A stretch of DNA of 40,543 nt from a virus: positions 1-40,543 of IMG/VR virus record IMGVR_UViG_3300025282_000086. One strand, given 5' to 3'. A program made the position numbers and the translations under genes. The stretch's first letter is position 1; the number at the start of each line of letters is the position of its first letter. The notes beneath the pieces were generated by a model that did no database searches, had not been told where the DNA came from, and saw only the letters and a list, made by a program, of their open reading frames with translations. Positions 1 to 6,086 of the stretch are shown in pieces.

Positions 1-17
1 CTACAAGGAGTATTGAC

Positions 18-323
18 ATGGCTAAAATTGCATTGATGGATCAGGACTACACCGATCCTGAGACAGTGCAGGAGATCATTGAAATCATGAAGACGGACCC
101 TTACAGTCCTTCTTGTGTTCCCGGCAACCTTGCCGAGCCAACGATTCAATCCATCTCCCTGCCTTGGTACGTTTGGGATGACATCTTTCAGTGCTTGGCA
201 AGTGGTAATAAGCAGGCCAAGGCTCTGAGCAAGTGTGTCTATCCCGAGGATGGTCCGTTGGATTGTGTCAAGGACCAGATATCTGGACCTGACTACATCA
301 ACATGGTGACACTCAACAAGTAG
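18..323 (+). CDS. Hypothetical early protein, 101 aa
   Basis: I do not recognise this protein. It starts at an ATG preceded by AAGGAG with a 7-nt spacer, and it is the first complete gene in the window. It is acidic and soluble-looking, with no membrane segment; cysteines are scattered rather than paired, so no zinc site is evident. The start region (AGGAGTATTG then CATG) closely resembles that of the next gene at 412, suggesting a shared type of translation signal. It lies in a run of short unknown genes ahead of the first RNA polymerase, the place where T7-like phages keep host-takeover proteins; that role is inferred from position only. Confidence 0.75.
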   Translation: MAKIALMDQDYTDPETVQEIIEIMKTDPYSPSCVPGNLAEPTIQSISLPWYVWDDIFQCLASGNKQAKALSKCVYPEDGPLDCVKDQISGPDYINMVTLNK

Positions 324-335
324 CCACGGCTACCA

Positions 336-369
336 CCACGGTTCCAATGCTCGTAGCATTGGACCGTGG
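336..369 (+). other. Long RNA hairpin between two early genes
   Basis: Positions 336-351 pair with 355-369 to give 15 base pairs with one bulged T and a CGT loop. The hairpin follows the stop of the first gene and precedes the ribosome-binding site at 398-403. No T-tract follows, so a processing or mRNA-stabilising hairpin fits better than a simple intrinsic terminator. CACCACG at 334-340 could alternatively pair with CGTGGTG at 378-384, so two competing folds are possible. Confidence 0.6.
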
Positions 370-411
370 ATAGTAATCGTGGTGATTGCTAATTACACAG
401 GAGTATTGTTC

Positions 412-636
412 ATGGATATAGAGTTGAGTAGTCATGAAAGACCGTCAAAACCTTGCCCTTGTGGTTCAGGTAAGATGTCCATTTGGATGCATGATTGTCA
501 AGGCATACCCCTAGACAGGGTTTGTGATGATTGTGAAGAAAAGAAGCGGTCAAAGTACAGACCAGAGACGTTCTCTGGTTACACGCAAGCCGACCTCGAT
601 GAGTACAGCGGGGAACGCATTGAGCCTCTTGATTGA
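412..636 (+). CDS. Small zinc-ribbon-like protein (SEC-C-like), 74 aa
   Basis: The ATG at 412 has AGGAG 8 nt upstream; an in-frame GTG at 379 lacks such a site. Near the N-terminus the sequence KPCPCGSGK (residues 13-21) resembles the SEC-C zinc motif. It is followed by further cysteines at about residues 29, 38 and 41 (CDDC), enough to bind one zinc ion. The C-terminal half is polar with no clear domain. Its function is unknown. Its last codons form the left arm of the hairpin that precedes the next gene. Zinc binding is inferred from the cysteine spacing. Confidence 0.75.
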   Translation: MDIELSSHERPSKPCPCGSGKMSIWMHDCQGIPLDRVCDDCEEKKRSKYRPETFSGYTQADLDEYSGERIEPLD

Positions 637-657
637 GGCAGAAAGTAGGTGTATATG
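624..657 (+). promoter_or_regulatory. Hairpin plus ribosome-binding module, copy 1
   Basis: GCCTC (624-628) pairs with GAGGC (635-639) across a 6-nt loop. It is followed by AGAAAGTAGGTGTATATG, which sets the start codon at 655. The same arrangement recurs at 846 and 1089, and in a variant form at 1572. Confidence 0.6.
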
Positions 658-840
658 CTTAGGTTGATTGAGCAGGCTTTGGCAGAAAGTTATGAACAAG
701 GCCGGGAAGATGAAAAGAATCCCTCATATGAAATGGGTGTTGTTCTTTTCTCTCGAAGGCACGCTGAGAGGGAGCAGAAAGCAATGGACCTGCTTGATGA
801 CATCAGGCGGGAGTACAAGATTGGGAACCGCTCCCAATAG
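655..840 (+). CDS. Hypothetical small protein, 61 aa
   Basis: This is a charged, probably helical protein of unknown function. The ATG at 655 is preferred over the in-frame GTG at 649, because the repeated hairpin/ribosome-binding module places other start codons at the equivalent position. It has no cysteine pair, signal or membrane segment. The central part (SRRHAEREQKAMDLL) is rich in Arg, Glu and Lys and could form an amphipathic helix. It sits in the early cluster with one repeat module before it and one after. An alternative frame over the same bases (668-856) encodes a Ser/Trp-rich product without a ribosome-binding site and is rejected. Confidence 0.65.
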   Translation: MLRLIEQALAESYEQGREDEKNPSYEMGVVLFSRRHAEREQKAMDLLDDIRREYKIGNRSQ

Positions 841-845
841 CAATC

Positions 846-879
846 GCCTCAGTTGAGGCAGAAAGGTAGGTGTCGAATG
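846..879 (+). promoter_or_regulatory. Hairpin plus ribosome-binding module, copy 2
   Basis: GCCTC (846-850) pairs with GAGGC (855-859) across AGTT. AGAAAGGTAGGTGTCGAATG follows, defining the ATG at 877. The arrangement matches copies 1 and 3. Confidence 0.6.
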
Positions 880-1089
880 CAGAAAGGTAGAAGGCATACC
901 AGAGAAGATTGGTCATGCCGCCTCGTTCAACATGCTTATATCTTTAGTGATAAGAAGAAAGCAGAAGATTATATCGGAGACTGGGGCGGACCACAGGTTG
1001 TGTTACCCTATAAAGATGGGTATATCGTCTCGGAAACTTTGCCCAATGGGCATTGCTATGTGGCTTCCCCTAAACGATGCTCATGTTAG
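877..1089 (+). CDS. Hypothetical small protein, 70 aa
   Basis: The function is unknown. The start is the ATG at 877, 6 nt after AGGTAGG; the in-frame TTG at 853 lies inside the repeated leader and is unlikely. The N-terminus is basic (QKGRRHTRED). A mixed core follows, reading VQHAYIFSDKKKAEDYI and then PYKDGYIVS, and the protein ends in a Cys-containing tail (KRCSC). The pattern suggests a small alpha/beta fold, but no family is evident. It is flanked on both sides by the hairpin/ribosome-binding module, like its neighbours. Confidence 0.65.
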   Translation: MQKGRRHTREDWSCRLVQHAYIFSDKKKAEDYIGDWGGPQVVLPYKDGYIVSETLPNGHCYVASPKRCSC

Positions 1090-1122
1090 CCTCTAGTTGA
1101 GGCAGAAAGGTAGGTGTATATG
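1089..1122 (+). promoter_or_regulatory. Hairpin plus ribosome-binding module, copy 3
   Basis: GCCTC (1089-1093) pairs with GAGGC (1099-1103) across TAGTT. AGAAAGGTAGGTGTATATG follows, giving the ATG at 1120. From the second arm onward it is almost identical to copy 1. Confidence 0.6.
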
Positions 1123-1530
1123 TACACTGACCGTCGTAAGCCTTGGATTCACAGGATGTTACTGTGGATTCTTGGTTTGTTACCAGAACGCAGGACTAAC
1201 CTTGTCCTTTGGGACTGCGGGGAGTTCAGTATGGATGTCAGGGATAATATAAACTCTGACTTTCGTTACGATTCCTTTGGCCGCCTCAAAGGTCTTGGTA
1301 ATCGCTGGTATCGTTACAGCATTAGAGAAAAGCATCGCTTTCGTAAGGCATGTGAACGATATGATGCTAGGGATTACAACCACCGACACTACGCCTCGCT
1401 TTTTCATTGGGAGGTTAGGGAGATGCAGAAGCGGTGGAGGCATAAACCAGATCCTGAGTTGGTTGCTATGACTCGTAATATACTGTTCCAATATGGATGG
1501 AGAGGTGGTGCTAATGAAGAAACCCGTTAG
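1120..1530 (+). CDS. Hypothetical basic protein, 136 aa
   Basis: I do not recognise this protein. The ATG at 1120 lies 5 nt after AAGGTAGG in the third repeat module; the upstream GTG at 1114 is part of the ribosome-binding region. It is rich in Arg, Trp, Tyr and His, with a short hydrophobic stretch near the N-terminus (MLLWILGLLP, about residues 14-23). That stretch could be a membrane anchor or a buried helix. The middle is strongly basic and aromatic (RNRYRYSIREKHRF-like), which might suit nucleic-acid binding, but this is weak. The opposite strand is also open but has no start signals. Confidence 0.7.
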   Translation: MYTDRRKPWIHRMLLWILGLLPERRTNLVLWDCGEFSMDVRDNINSDFRYDSFGRLKGLGNRWYRYSIREKHRFRKACERYDARDYNHRHYASLFHWEVREMQKRWRHKPDPELVAMTRNILFQYGWRGGANEETR

Positions 1531-1600
1531 TTTCTGGAGGTTATGTAAAAATATAGTCTCTTTCGTTTTCTGCGGAGGAATCCGCTACAAAGGTAGGTGA
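1514..1600 (+). CDS. Possible 28-aa peptide
   Basis: A short frame starts at ATG 1514, overlapping the end of the preceding gene by 17 nt, and reads MKKPVSFWRLCKNIVSF then a Cys/Gly/Arg tail. It is basic with a short hydrophobic core. GAGGTGGTG upstream could act as a weak ribosome-binding site. The hairpin at 1572-1585 lies inside the frame, so the stretch may instead be only the leader for the next peptide. It could well be non-coding. Confidence 0.35.
   Translation: MKKPVSFWRLCKNIVSFVFCGGIRYKGR
1572..1600 (+). promoter_or_regulatory. Variant hairpin plus ribosome-binding module
   Basis: GCGGA (1572-1576) pairs with TCCGC (1581-1585) around a GGAA tetraloop, and is followed by ACAAAGGTAGGTGA. 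Only the AAAGGTAGGTG part is shared with the three copies upstream; the hairpin sequence differs while its position is kept. Confidence 0.5.
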
Positions 1601-1610
1601 TTGAGTGTTC

Positions 1611-1697
1611 ATGATTGAATTGGTATTGTGTTTCGTTAGTGTATCGTTTATTGTTCTTTGTTTGATGTTGATACTTCAGGAGGTAAAGGAATTGTAA
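1611..1697 (+). CDS. Possible 28-aa single-span membrane peptide
   Basis: The frame runs from ATG 1611 to a TAA whose last A opens the next gene (TAATG overlap). The product is almost entirely a hydrophobic helix (core LVLCFVSVSFIVLCLMLIL) with a charged tail, so it would insert in the inner membrane. The AAGGTAGG module ends about 13 nt upstream, farther than in the other copies, which weakens the start. T7-like phages often encode such tiny membrane peptides early. The role is unknown. Confidence 0.45.
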   Translation: MIELVLCFVSVSFIVLCLMLILQEVKEL

Positions 1698-1915
1698 TGG
1701 GCAAGCAAATGAAATCTGACAATCTATGTCCCTTGCTTTTGGCTGACCTATTCCAAGAAGCATTGAAAGATAGAATGCTTCAAGGTTGGTTGGCACTGTG
1801 TCCTCCGGGCCTTGTCTTGGAATCTTGTGGGATAGGTCCAGCCTGTATTGCATTTGAATTGGGTGTAGAAGCAGGACTCAAGCAGGCACTTGACTCAGGA
1901 GGCAACGATGGGTAA
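1697..1915 (+). CDS. Hypothetical small protein, 72 aa
   Basis: The function is unknown. The ATG at 1697 lies 6 nt after AAGGA and overlaps the stop of the preceding peptide, so I prefer it to the earlier in-frame ATG at 1658, which lies inside that peptide. The sequence begins MGKQMKSDN and continues as a hydrophobic, Cys- and Leu-rich helical protein (LLLADLFQEALKD; LCPPGLVLESCGIGPACI). The Cys/Gly/Pro-rich middle could be a compact turn or a metal site; neither can be decided from sequence alone. It overlaps the next gene by 8 nt. Confidence 0.6.
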   Translation: MGKQMKSDNLCPLLLADLFQEALKDRMLQGWLALCPPGLVLESCGIGPACIAFELGVEAGLKQALDSGGNDG

Positions 1916-2210
1916 GAAGTTCGCCCCAATGTCTCGCCCTGTATCTATGCGTGAGGGTATGACGCATCAGGCTATTGCCGATGAGTTGAATGCTGACCCT
2001 CACCCTGAATCGGGCGACCACAACACGAAGGAAACCGTAAGGCAAACCCTGAGTAAAATCATATGCAAACTCAGGCACTTTATACTTGAAGATCCTGAGT
2101 GTAGAGAAGCGGCACAAACAATCCTCCAACGTAAGGAGTTTACTGTATTAGAGGAGTTTGAGGATAAACATAAAGAGGCTCGGGAACATTACAAAAGGAA
2201 TCGCCAATAG
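1908..2210 (+). CDS. Small helix-turn-helix (sigma region 4-like) protein, 100 aa
   Basis: The ATG at 1908 follows AGGAGG with a 5-nt spacer. Residues about 18-60 read MTHQAIADELN, then a polar insert, then ETVRQTLSKIICKLR. This resembles the HTH of sigma factor region 4 and related regulators (an A-x-x-L helix, then T-V-x-x-L-x-x-x-x-x-K-L-R), with about ten extra residues in the turn. The C-terminal third is a charged helix rich in Glu, Lys and Arg. A DNA-binding role or a role in modifying host transcription is inferred. It is the last gene before the promoter-like repeats at 2243-2337. Confidence 0.6.
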   Translation: MGKKFAPMSRPVSMREGMTHQAIADELNADPHPESGDHNTKETVRQTLSKIICKLRHFILEDPECREAAQTILQRKEFTVLEEFEDKHKEAREHYKRNRQ

Positions 2211-2218
2211 TATATACA

Positions 2219-2252
2219 TACGTACACAGGTAGGTAGATACCTATGTACGTA
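2219..2252 (+). other. 14-bp hairpin overlapping the first promoter-like repeat
   Basis: Positions 2219-2232 pair with 2239-2252 with a single mismatch and a 6-nt loop (GGTAGA). No T-run follows. It lies just downstream of the early cluster and shares bases with the first promoter-like repeat. It may terminate or process early transcripts. Confidence 0.45.
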
Positions 2253-2279
2253 CGTGATAGTCTAGTTCTACCAAAGGGG
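2243..2279 (+). promoter_or_regulatory. Putative phage RNA polymerase promoter, family A copy 1
   Basis: A 37-nt sequence here is repeated exactly at 2301-2337. The core CTAGTTCTACCAAAGGG (2262-2278) also occurs at 6019-6035. The 3' end, TACCAAAGGG followed by G/A, resembles the CACTAAAGGGAGA end of T3-type promoters. Initiation at the G run is therefore a reasonable guess. It is intergenic and directed at the 2402 gene and RNAP1. Confidence 0.6.
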
Positions 2280-2300
2280 ACCGGACACACCACACGTATG

Positions 2301-2337
2301 TATGTACGTACGTGATAGTCTAGTTCTACCAAAGGGG
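2301..2337 (+). promoter_or_regulatory. Putative phage RNA polymerase promoter, family A copy 2
   Basis: This is an identical 37-nt copy of the 2243 element, 58 nt downstream in the same orientation. Two tandem copies in a gene-poor stretch immediately upstream of a polymerase operon argue for a promoter rather than a chance repeat. It ends AAAGGGGCC, about 65 nt before the ATG at 2402. Confidence 0.6.
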
Positions 2338-2401
2338 CCACGGCACAGGGCTGTGTGTACCCACCCATGTAAACGCCATGACGATAAGGAACATACGTAA
2401 A

Positions 2402-3196
2402 ATGGCTAAGAAGATGATTCAACTGTCTGGACAAGAACTCGTAGCCAAGGGTAATCCTAAGGCTGTGGCTGAACTGGTACGCCGTCACAATAACGGTAGC
2501 CGGTTCGCTATCAAGCGGCTGGAGGAGTTGGGCCTTGACCATGAGGGAAATCCGTTGACCGATGAGCAGCCTGCCCAAGACAGCAACGCTGAGCGTATTG
2601 CTCAACTTGAGGCTGAACTGGCTGCTGCAAAGGCTGGCGGTGTTCCGACAGGCAAGCCAAAGGCGGCGAAGAAGACTCGCAAGGTGAAGTCGGTTGATGC
2701 ACCTCCCGTGTTTACGGAGGCGACGTTGACGGCTATGCCTCGTGAGCAACTCAAGGGGTTGGCTGGTGTTGGTGCTTCAAGCAAGTTGCGGAGCAAGACA
2801 CTGGTTCAGCAGATCCTTGGGAATCAGCAGCCTGAGGTGGAGCCTGTCTCCCCAATACAGGCCAAGACTGAGTACCTGAAAGGTATGATGGTTCGTCAAA
2901 CGCTTACCGATGACGGCATCATGCTAGAGATCCTTGGTACAGGGGTTCAGAAGAAAGACGGCACCTACAAGAAGAAGGCCAAGAAGCATGATCTTACGGG
3001 AGCATGTGGAATTGGTAACGACTACAAGGAAGCCGTCTATAGCCTGAACGAAGGGCTGGCCGAACAGGGATTCAAGATTGGCAAGCCCGGCAACTGGTTT
3101 GAGCAAGTAGATGAGCGGACTGGAATCACTAAGTCCAATCGTCCGAAGCGTCGTAACACTAACAAGTCTGCGGTAATGACAGCAGACCTCGGCTGA
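2402..3196 (+). CDS. Hypothetical protein upstream of RNAP1, 264 aa
   Basis: I do not recognise the family. An earlier ATG at 2378 has no ribosome-binding site, while the ATG at 2402 has AAGGA 11 nt upstream. The N-terminal third is helical, with a Leu/Ala/Glu coiled coil at about residues 60-78 (IAQLEAELAAAKA). A Lys/Pro-rich linker follows. A short helix-extension-helix segment then comes at about residues 110-140 (LTAMPREQLKGLAGVG), reminiscent of SAP/HeH DNA-binding motifs. The C-terminal half is basic. The protein is probably nucleic-acid binding. Its place between the promoter repeats and the polymerase suggests a transcription-related role, but this is inference. Confidence 0.75.
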   Translation: MAKKMIQLSGQELVAKGNPKAVAELVRRHNNGSRFAIKRLEELGLDHEGNPLTDEQPAQDSNAERIAQLEAELAAAKAGGVPTGKPKAAKKTRKVKSVDAPPVFTEATLTAMPREQLKGLAGVGASSKLRSKTLVQQILGNQQPEVEPVSPIQAKTEYLKGMMVRQTLTDDGIMLEILGTGVQKKDGTYKKKAKKHDLTGACGIGNDYKEAVYSLNEGLAEQGFKIGKPGNWFEQVDERTGITKSNRPKRRNTNKSAVMTADLG

Positions 3197-3200
3197 TAGC

Positions 3201-3226
3201 ACTGTGCATGACCTGAGCATGTCAGT
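3201..3226 (+). other. Short imperfect hairpin before RNAP1
   Basis: ACTG and CATG (3201-3204, 3207-3210) pair with CATG and CAGT (3218-3221, 3223-3226) across a 7-nt loop, followed by AAAAGG. It lies in the 74-nt gap between the 2402 gene and RNAP1. It may set the relative expression of the two; it is weak as a terminator. Confidence 0.3.
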
Positions 3227-3270
3227 AAAAGGCTCTTAATGAAACCCTCAAACATATGAGGAGTAAGCCA

Positions 3271-5397
3271 ATGACTAGAGTATTGGATGCTACATTGGAC
3301 CGTCAGCGTGACCTTGAAATGGAAATCGTGGGGTCAGGTAATAATCCTAACCCTATCGTTGACCATCTAGAGGAAGCCCTTGAGGTTGTGATGTCATCCT
3401 TTCAACGCTTGCCCAAGTGGGTCAGGATTGTGCGACATCTCGGAACCCGAAACGTATCACACATAGCCTTATGTGCGACAATGGACAAGGTTTCCAAGTC
3501 AGGTAACACGGCTCAAGCACACCCTGTTGTGAATGAAATATCACAGCGGTTGCTTTGGCTATGTTCTGACATGAGCAGAGATGATCGTTTGGCGTTGGCT
3601 TGGAACGTCTTACATGCTTGCCGACAGGCTGGACTGATTAGCCTGTGGACTAACAAGCGTGAGGATGCTACAGTCGTTCGCCTTACTTCGTACTTGACTG
3701 GTATGCTGGACGAGTATGATCTGTGGGGTCTGGTCGGCATGAATCGTCGGCCTATGATTGTCCCTCCTGTTCCTCATACAATAGAGGAGCCGGGTGGATA
3801 CCTTACAGATGCCCTTCGCCACGGCATTAGTCATGGTACATGGCAGAATGTTGTGGGCCAGAAAATTGTGGCTGCTATGAACGCACTACAAAATACGGCT
3901 TGGGTAGTTGATGAGTGGACCCTTGAGGTAGCCAAGTATACCTTGCTGCCTTATGAGTCTGAGGTCAACAAGTATTCGCACAGCGTTTGCCTACAGGTAG
4001 CGTCTGAGATGCTTGGCATCCCATTCTGGCTGGTTGTGTATCTGGATAACCGAGGCAGGTTGTACTACCTTAGCGATGTATTGTCACCGCAAGGTAATGA
4101 CCTATGCCAAGGCGTGTTGAGGTTTCATGAGAAGCAGCAACTGTCCACGATGCGTGACTGGTTCTGGGCAAGGGTTCAGGTTGCCAATGCGTGTTCTGGC
4201 CTGCCAATAGCAGAAGGTAAGAAACTGGACAAGATGCGATTTGAAGATCGCGCTCAGTGGACTGAGGATAATGAGAAGCAACTCGTTGCTATCTCGAAAG
4301 ATCCTTTGAAACATCTGGATGCTTGGTGGGATGGGTTTGGTAAGGGTGCTGGTACTTTCCGGTGCTTCGCAGCGTGTAATTCGTTGAGTGAAGCCCTTGA
4401 GGATGGCACTTGGAACCTACCCGTTAGGCTTGATGCAACTTCGTCTAACAACCAGCACTCGAATGCTGCCCTACTCGATGCCGATGGAGCATGGCGTGTT
4501 AACCTTGTGCCTAATGACACAGGGTTGCCTCATAACTTCCGAGAGGATATTTGTGAGGAGAACCGTCGTGCTTGGTCTGCGGGTGAGGACGATCACGATT
4601 ACGTTGATATGTTTATCGCTGAGGATGATGTAGTTAACAACGCCAGTGTTGCCAAAGACCCGGTAATGATTATTCCTTACGGTGGTACAGTACTACGTAT
4701 CGGTAAGAATTTCATGGGTGATAAGACTTGGCATAACGCAGGTACTGAAGATGAACCGGAGTGGATGGTGGTTGCTGCACCTGACAGTCCCATCGGTAAG
4801 TTAGACATTGATGTAGAGTTACAATTCGATGTTGCTATGAAACTTGCCAGTCGGTATCGCAAGTCGTTGTTAACTGTGGTCCCGAGTATCCTTAACTACA
4901 TGGACTTTATCAAGGCATGTGTTAAGGCTGCTGCGGAAGATGGTGAGCCTATGGTGTGGACTACTGCGGCTGGTCTTAGGGTTGAGAACTTTAAGAACAA
5001 TCGTGTAGAGTGTACGCTTACGGCTAGTAAACGCTTCGATGACGATTCTTGTTCGTCCTTGAAGTTCTTCAAGTTTGACGATGAGTTGAATGTACGGAAG
5101 TCTTGCACCGCTGGACCTCCTAACTTCACTCACTCAATGGATGGATGTCACTTACAACTGTGTATCTGGAAGGCGATTACAGGTCATGGTGTTATCAGTA
5201 TTGCTGGTATACATGACTGTCTTGCTATGTTGCCTAAGGATGTACCCGCTGTACGCGGTGTAATTCCTGCTATGTTCGTGGCTCTGTATAGGGAGTCACC
5301 ACTGGTAGCTCTCGCTGAAACGTATGATGTTGAGTTGCCTGAGTTCGGTGACTTGTGTATTGATGACGTTCTGGAATCTGAGTTCATGTTCATGTGA
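3271..5397 (+). CDS. Divergent T7-type single-subunit RNA polymerase (RNAP1), 708 aa
   Basis: This is a DNA-directed RNA polymerase of the T7/mitochondrial family. It starts at ATG 3271, 7 nt after AGGAG. Recognisable blocks in order are RRPMIVPPVPHT, the DxRGRxY motif (DNRGRLY, D259), motif A RLDATSSNNQHSNAAL (catalytic D388), motif B SVAKDPVMIIPYGG (K462 and the Tyr), FTHSMDGCHL, motif C GIHDC (D649), and a LESEFMFM C-terminus matching T7's SDFAFA foot. It is shorter than T7 RNAP (883 aa) and than RNAP2 in this window (819 aa). The positions of T7 R551, R627 and R632 are occupied by Leu, Ala and Asp. The catalytic Asp pair, the Lys and the Tyr remain, so activity is likely but perhaps altered. 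The gene looks more G+C-rich than RNAP2. Confidence 0.93.
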   Translation: MTRVLDATLDRQRDLEMEIVGSGNNPNPIVDHLEEALEVVMSSFQRLPKWVRIVRHLGTRNVSHIALCATMDKVSKSGNTAQAHPVVNEISQRLLWLCSDMSRDDRLALAWNVLHACRQAGLISLWTNKREDATVVRLTSYLTGMLDEYDLWGLVGMNRRPMIVPPVPHTIEEPGGYLTDALRHGISHGTWQNVVGQKIVAAMNALQNTAWVVDEWTLEVAKYTLLPYESEVNKYSHSVCLQVASEMLGIPFWLVVYLDNRGRLYYLSDVLSPQGNDLCQGVLRFHEKQQLSTMRDWFWARVQVANACSGLPIAEGKKLDKMRFEDRAQWTEDNEKQLVAISKDPLKHLDAWWDGFGKGAGTFRCFAACNSLSEALEDGTWNLPVRLDATSSNNQHSNAALLDADGAWRVNLVPNDTGLPHNFREDICEENRRAWSAGEDDHDYVDMFIAEDDVVNNASVAKDPVMIIPYGGTVLRIGKNFMGDKTWHNAGTEDEPEWMVVAAPDSPIGKLDIDVELQFDVAMKLASRYRKSLLTVVPSILNYMDFIKACVKAAAEDGEPMVWTTAAGLRVENFKNNRVECTLTASKRFDDDSCSSLKFFKFDDELNVRKSCTAGPPNFTHSMDGCHLQLCIWKAITGHGVISIAGIHDCLAMLPKDVPAVRGVIPAMFVALYRESPLVALAETYDVELPEFGDLCIDDVLESEFMFM

Positions 5398-5405
5398 GGT
5401 GTGTT

Positions 5406-5720
5406 ATGAAGAACGCTTCGTATCGTGAGTTCCTCAAGGATACTCTTATACTTATCCACGAGGGTCTGACGCTTAAGGTATATAAGCGACTCCCCTTAAA
5501 TGCCTATGAGTGGGAGGTATTTCTCTTTGATCGTAAGAGAGACTATAGTGTGAGTATTATGTGGAAAAACAAGAGGATCTATACCCGATTGATAGATCGA
5601 ACCTTCTTTGATCGCAGGAATACTAACGCTAAGGACCGTAAGTATATGCGATTACACGCCAATGTTTTGACTGATGCTGTTAGGAAGGCGTTAGTTAAGA
5701 AAGATAAACCTAATGTCTAG
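5406..5720 (+). CDS. Hypothetical basic protein, 104 aa
   Basis: The ATG at 5406 lies 6 nt after GAGG, which overlaps the RNAP1 stop codon; the GTG at 5394 is less likely. The protein is rich in Lys, Arg, Tyr and Phe with alternating beta-like segments (TLILIHEGLTLKVYKRLP; YEWEVFLFD). A basic helical tail follows. No family is recognised. Its immediate proximity to RNAP1 suggests coupled translation and a role in early takeover, both inferred. The next small gene starts inside its last codons. Confidence 0.65.
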   Translation: MKNASYREFLKDTLILIHEGLTLKVYKRLPLNAYEWEVFLFDRKRDYSVSIMWKNKRIYTRLIDRTFFDRRNTNAKDRKYMRLHANVLTDAVRKALVKKDKPNV

Positions 5721-5829
5721 AGTAACCGAAGCATTGAGGACGCATGTATCTAGGCTGCAAAAGAAAGGCAAGCCTAGAAGATCCAAGAAAAACAAGTATG
5801 GCCTGCGTAGAGCAGGTAGGAAAAACTAA
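5713..5829 (+). CDS. Very basic 38-aa peptide
   Basis: The ATG at 5713 overlaps the previous stop, and its TAA overlaps the next ATG (TAATG at 5827-5831), so the frame fills the gap exactly. The product is extremely rich in Lys and Arg (RLQKKGKPRRSKKNKYGLRR) with no acidic residue apart from one near the start. Binding to nucleic acid, such as DNA, rRNA or phage RNA, is likely from charge alone. It could resemble the small basic peptides that other phages package or use as inhibitors. The tight overlaps support it being real. Confidence 0.6.
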   Translation: MSRVTEALRTHVSRLQKKGKPRRSKKNKYGLRRAGRKN

Positions 5830-6086
5830 TGAATGTACTAGATAGATTCACGCTGGCCGGGTTCACGGTCGAGTTTAGATATAACCAAGTGTCGGTATTA
5901 CACCCGATACACGGGAGGTTTTTGGTTTGCTATAAGCGTACTGGAGAGTGGGCTTATGAAGCCGAATTGAACGGTGCTTACGACGCATTACATGAACGTG
6001 GGTGCATATGTGATAGCCCTAGTTCTACCAAAGGGAGGAACCCCCTCCTGAAGTTCTTCAAGCGTAAGCAAAAAGCAACGGCTTAG
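5829..6086 (+). CDS. Hypothetical protein, 85 aa, with an internal promoter-like motif
   Basis: It starts at ATG 5829 (TAATG overlap, AGGA upstream). The N-terminal 50 residues look like a small beta-rich domain (FTLAGFTVEFRYNQVSVLHP). The C-terminus is basic (KFFKRKQK). No family is recognised. Codons for about residues 60-72 coincide with the third copy of the family A promoter core at 6019-6035, so this gene carries a promoter that would read into the downstream non-coding block. Its stop codon touches the first hairpin of that block. Confidence 0.65.
   Translation: MNVLDRFTLAGFTVEFRYNQVSVLHPIHGRFLVCYKRTGEWAYEAELNGAYDALHERGCICDSPSSTKGRNPLLKFFKRKQKATA
6004..6036 (+). promoter_or_regulatory. 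Putative phage RNA polymerase promoter, family A copy 3
   Basis: The 17-nt core CTAGTTCTACCAAAGGG (6019-6035) is identical to copies 1 and 2, and TGATAG is conserved just upstream with one extra base between. It ends AAAGGGAGG, close to the T3/T7 initiation sequence GGGAGA. Although inside a coding region, it points at the hairpin-rich block and tRNA-Arg, so it may drive their transcription. Confidence 0.55.

Noticed and set aside
2211-2340. Attachment site or CRISPR-like repeat
   Set aside because: There are only two tandem copies with a third isolated one, no spacers of regular length and no integrase or cas gene.
2189-2749. Minus-strand open frame over the promoter repeats and the 2402 gene
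   Set aside because: It runs through repeats and hairpins, has no start signal, and conflicts with strand bias.
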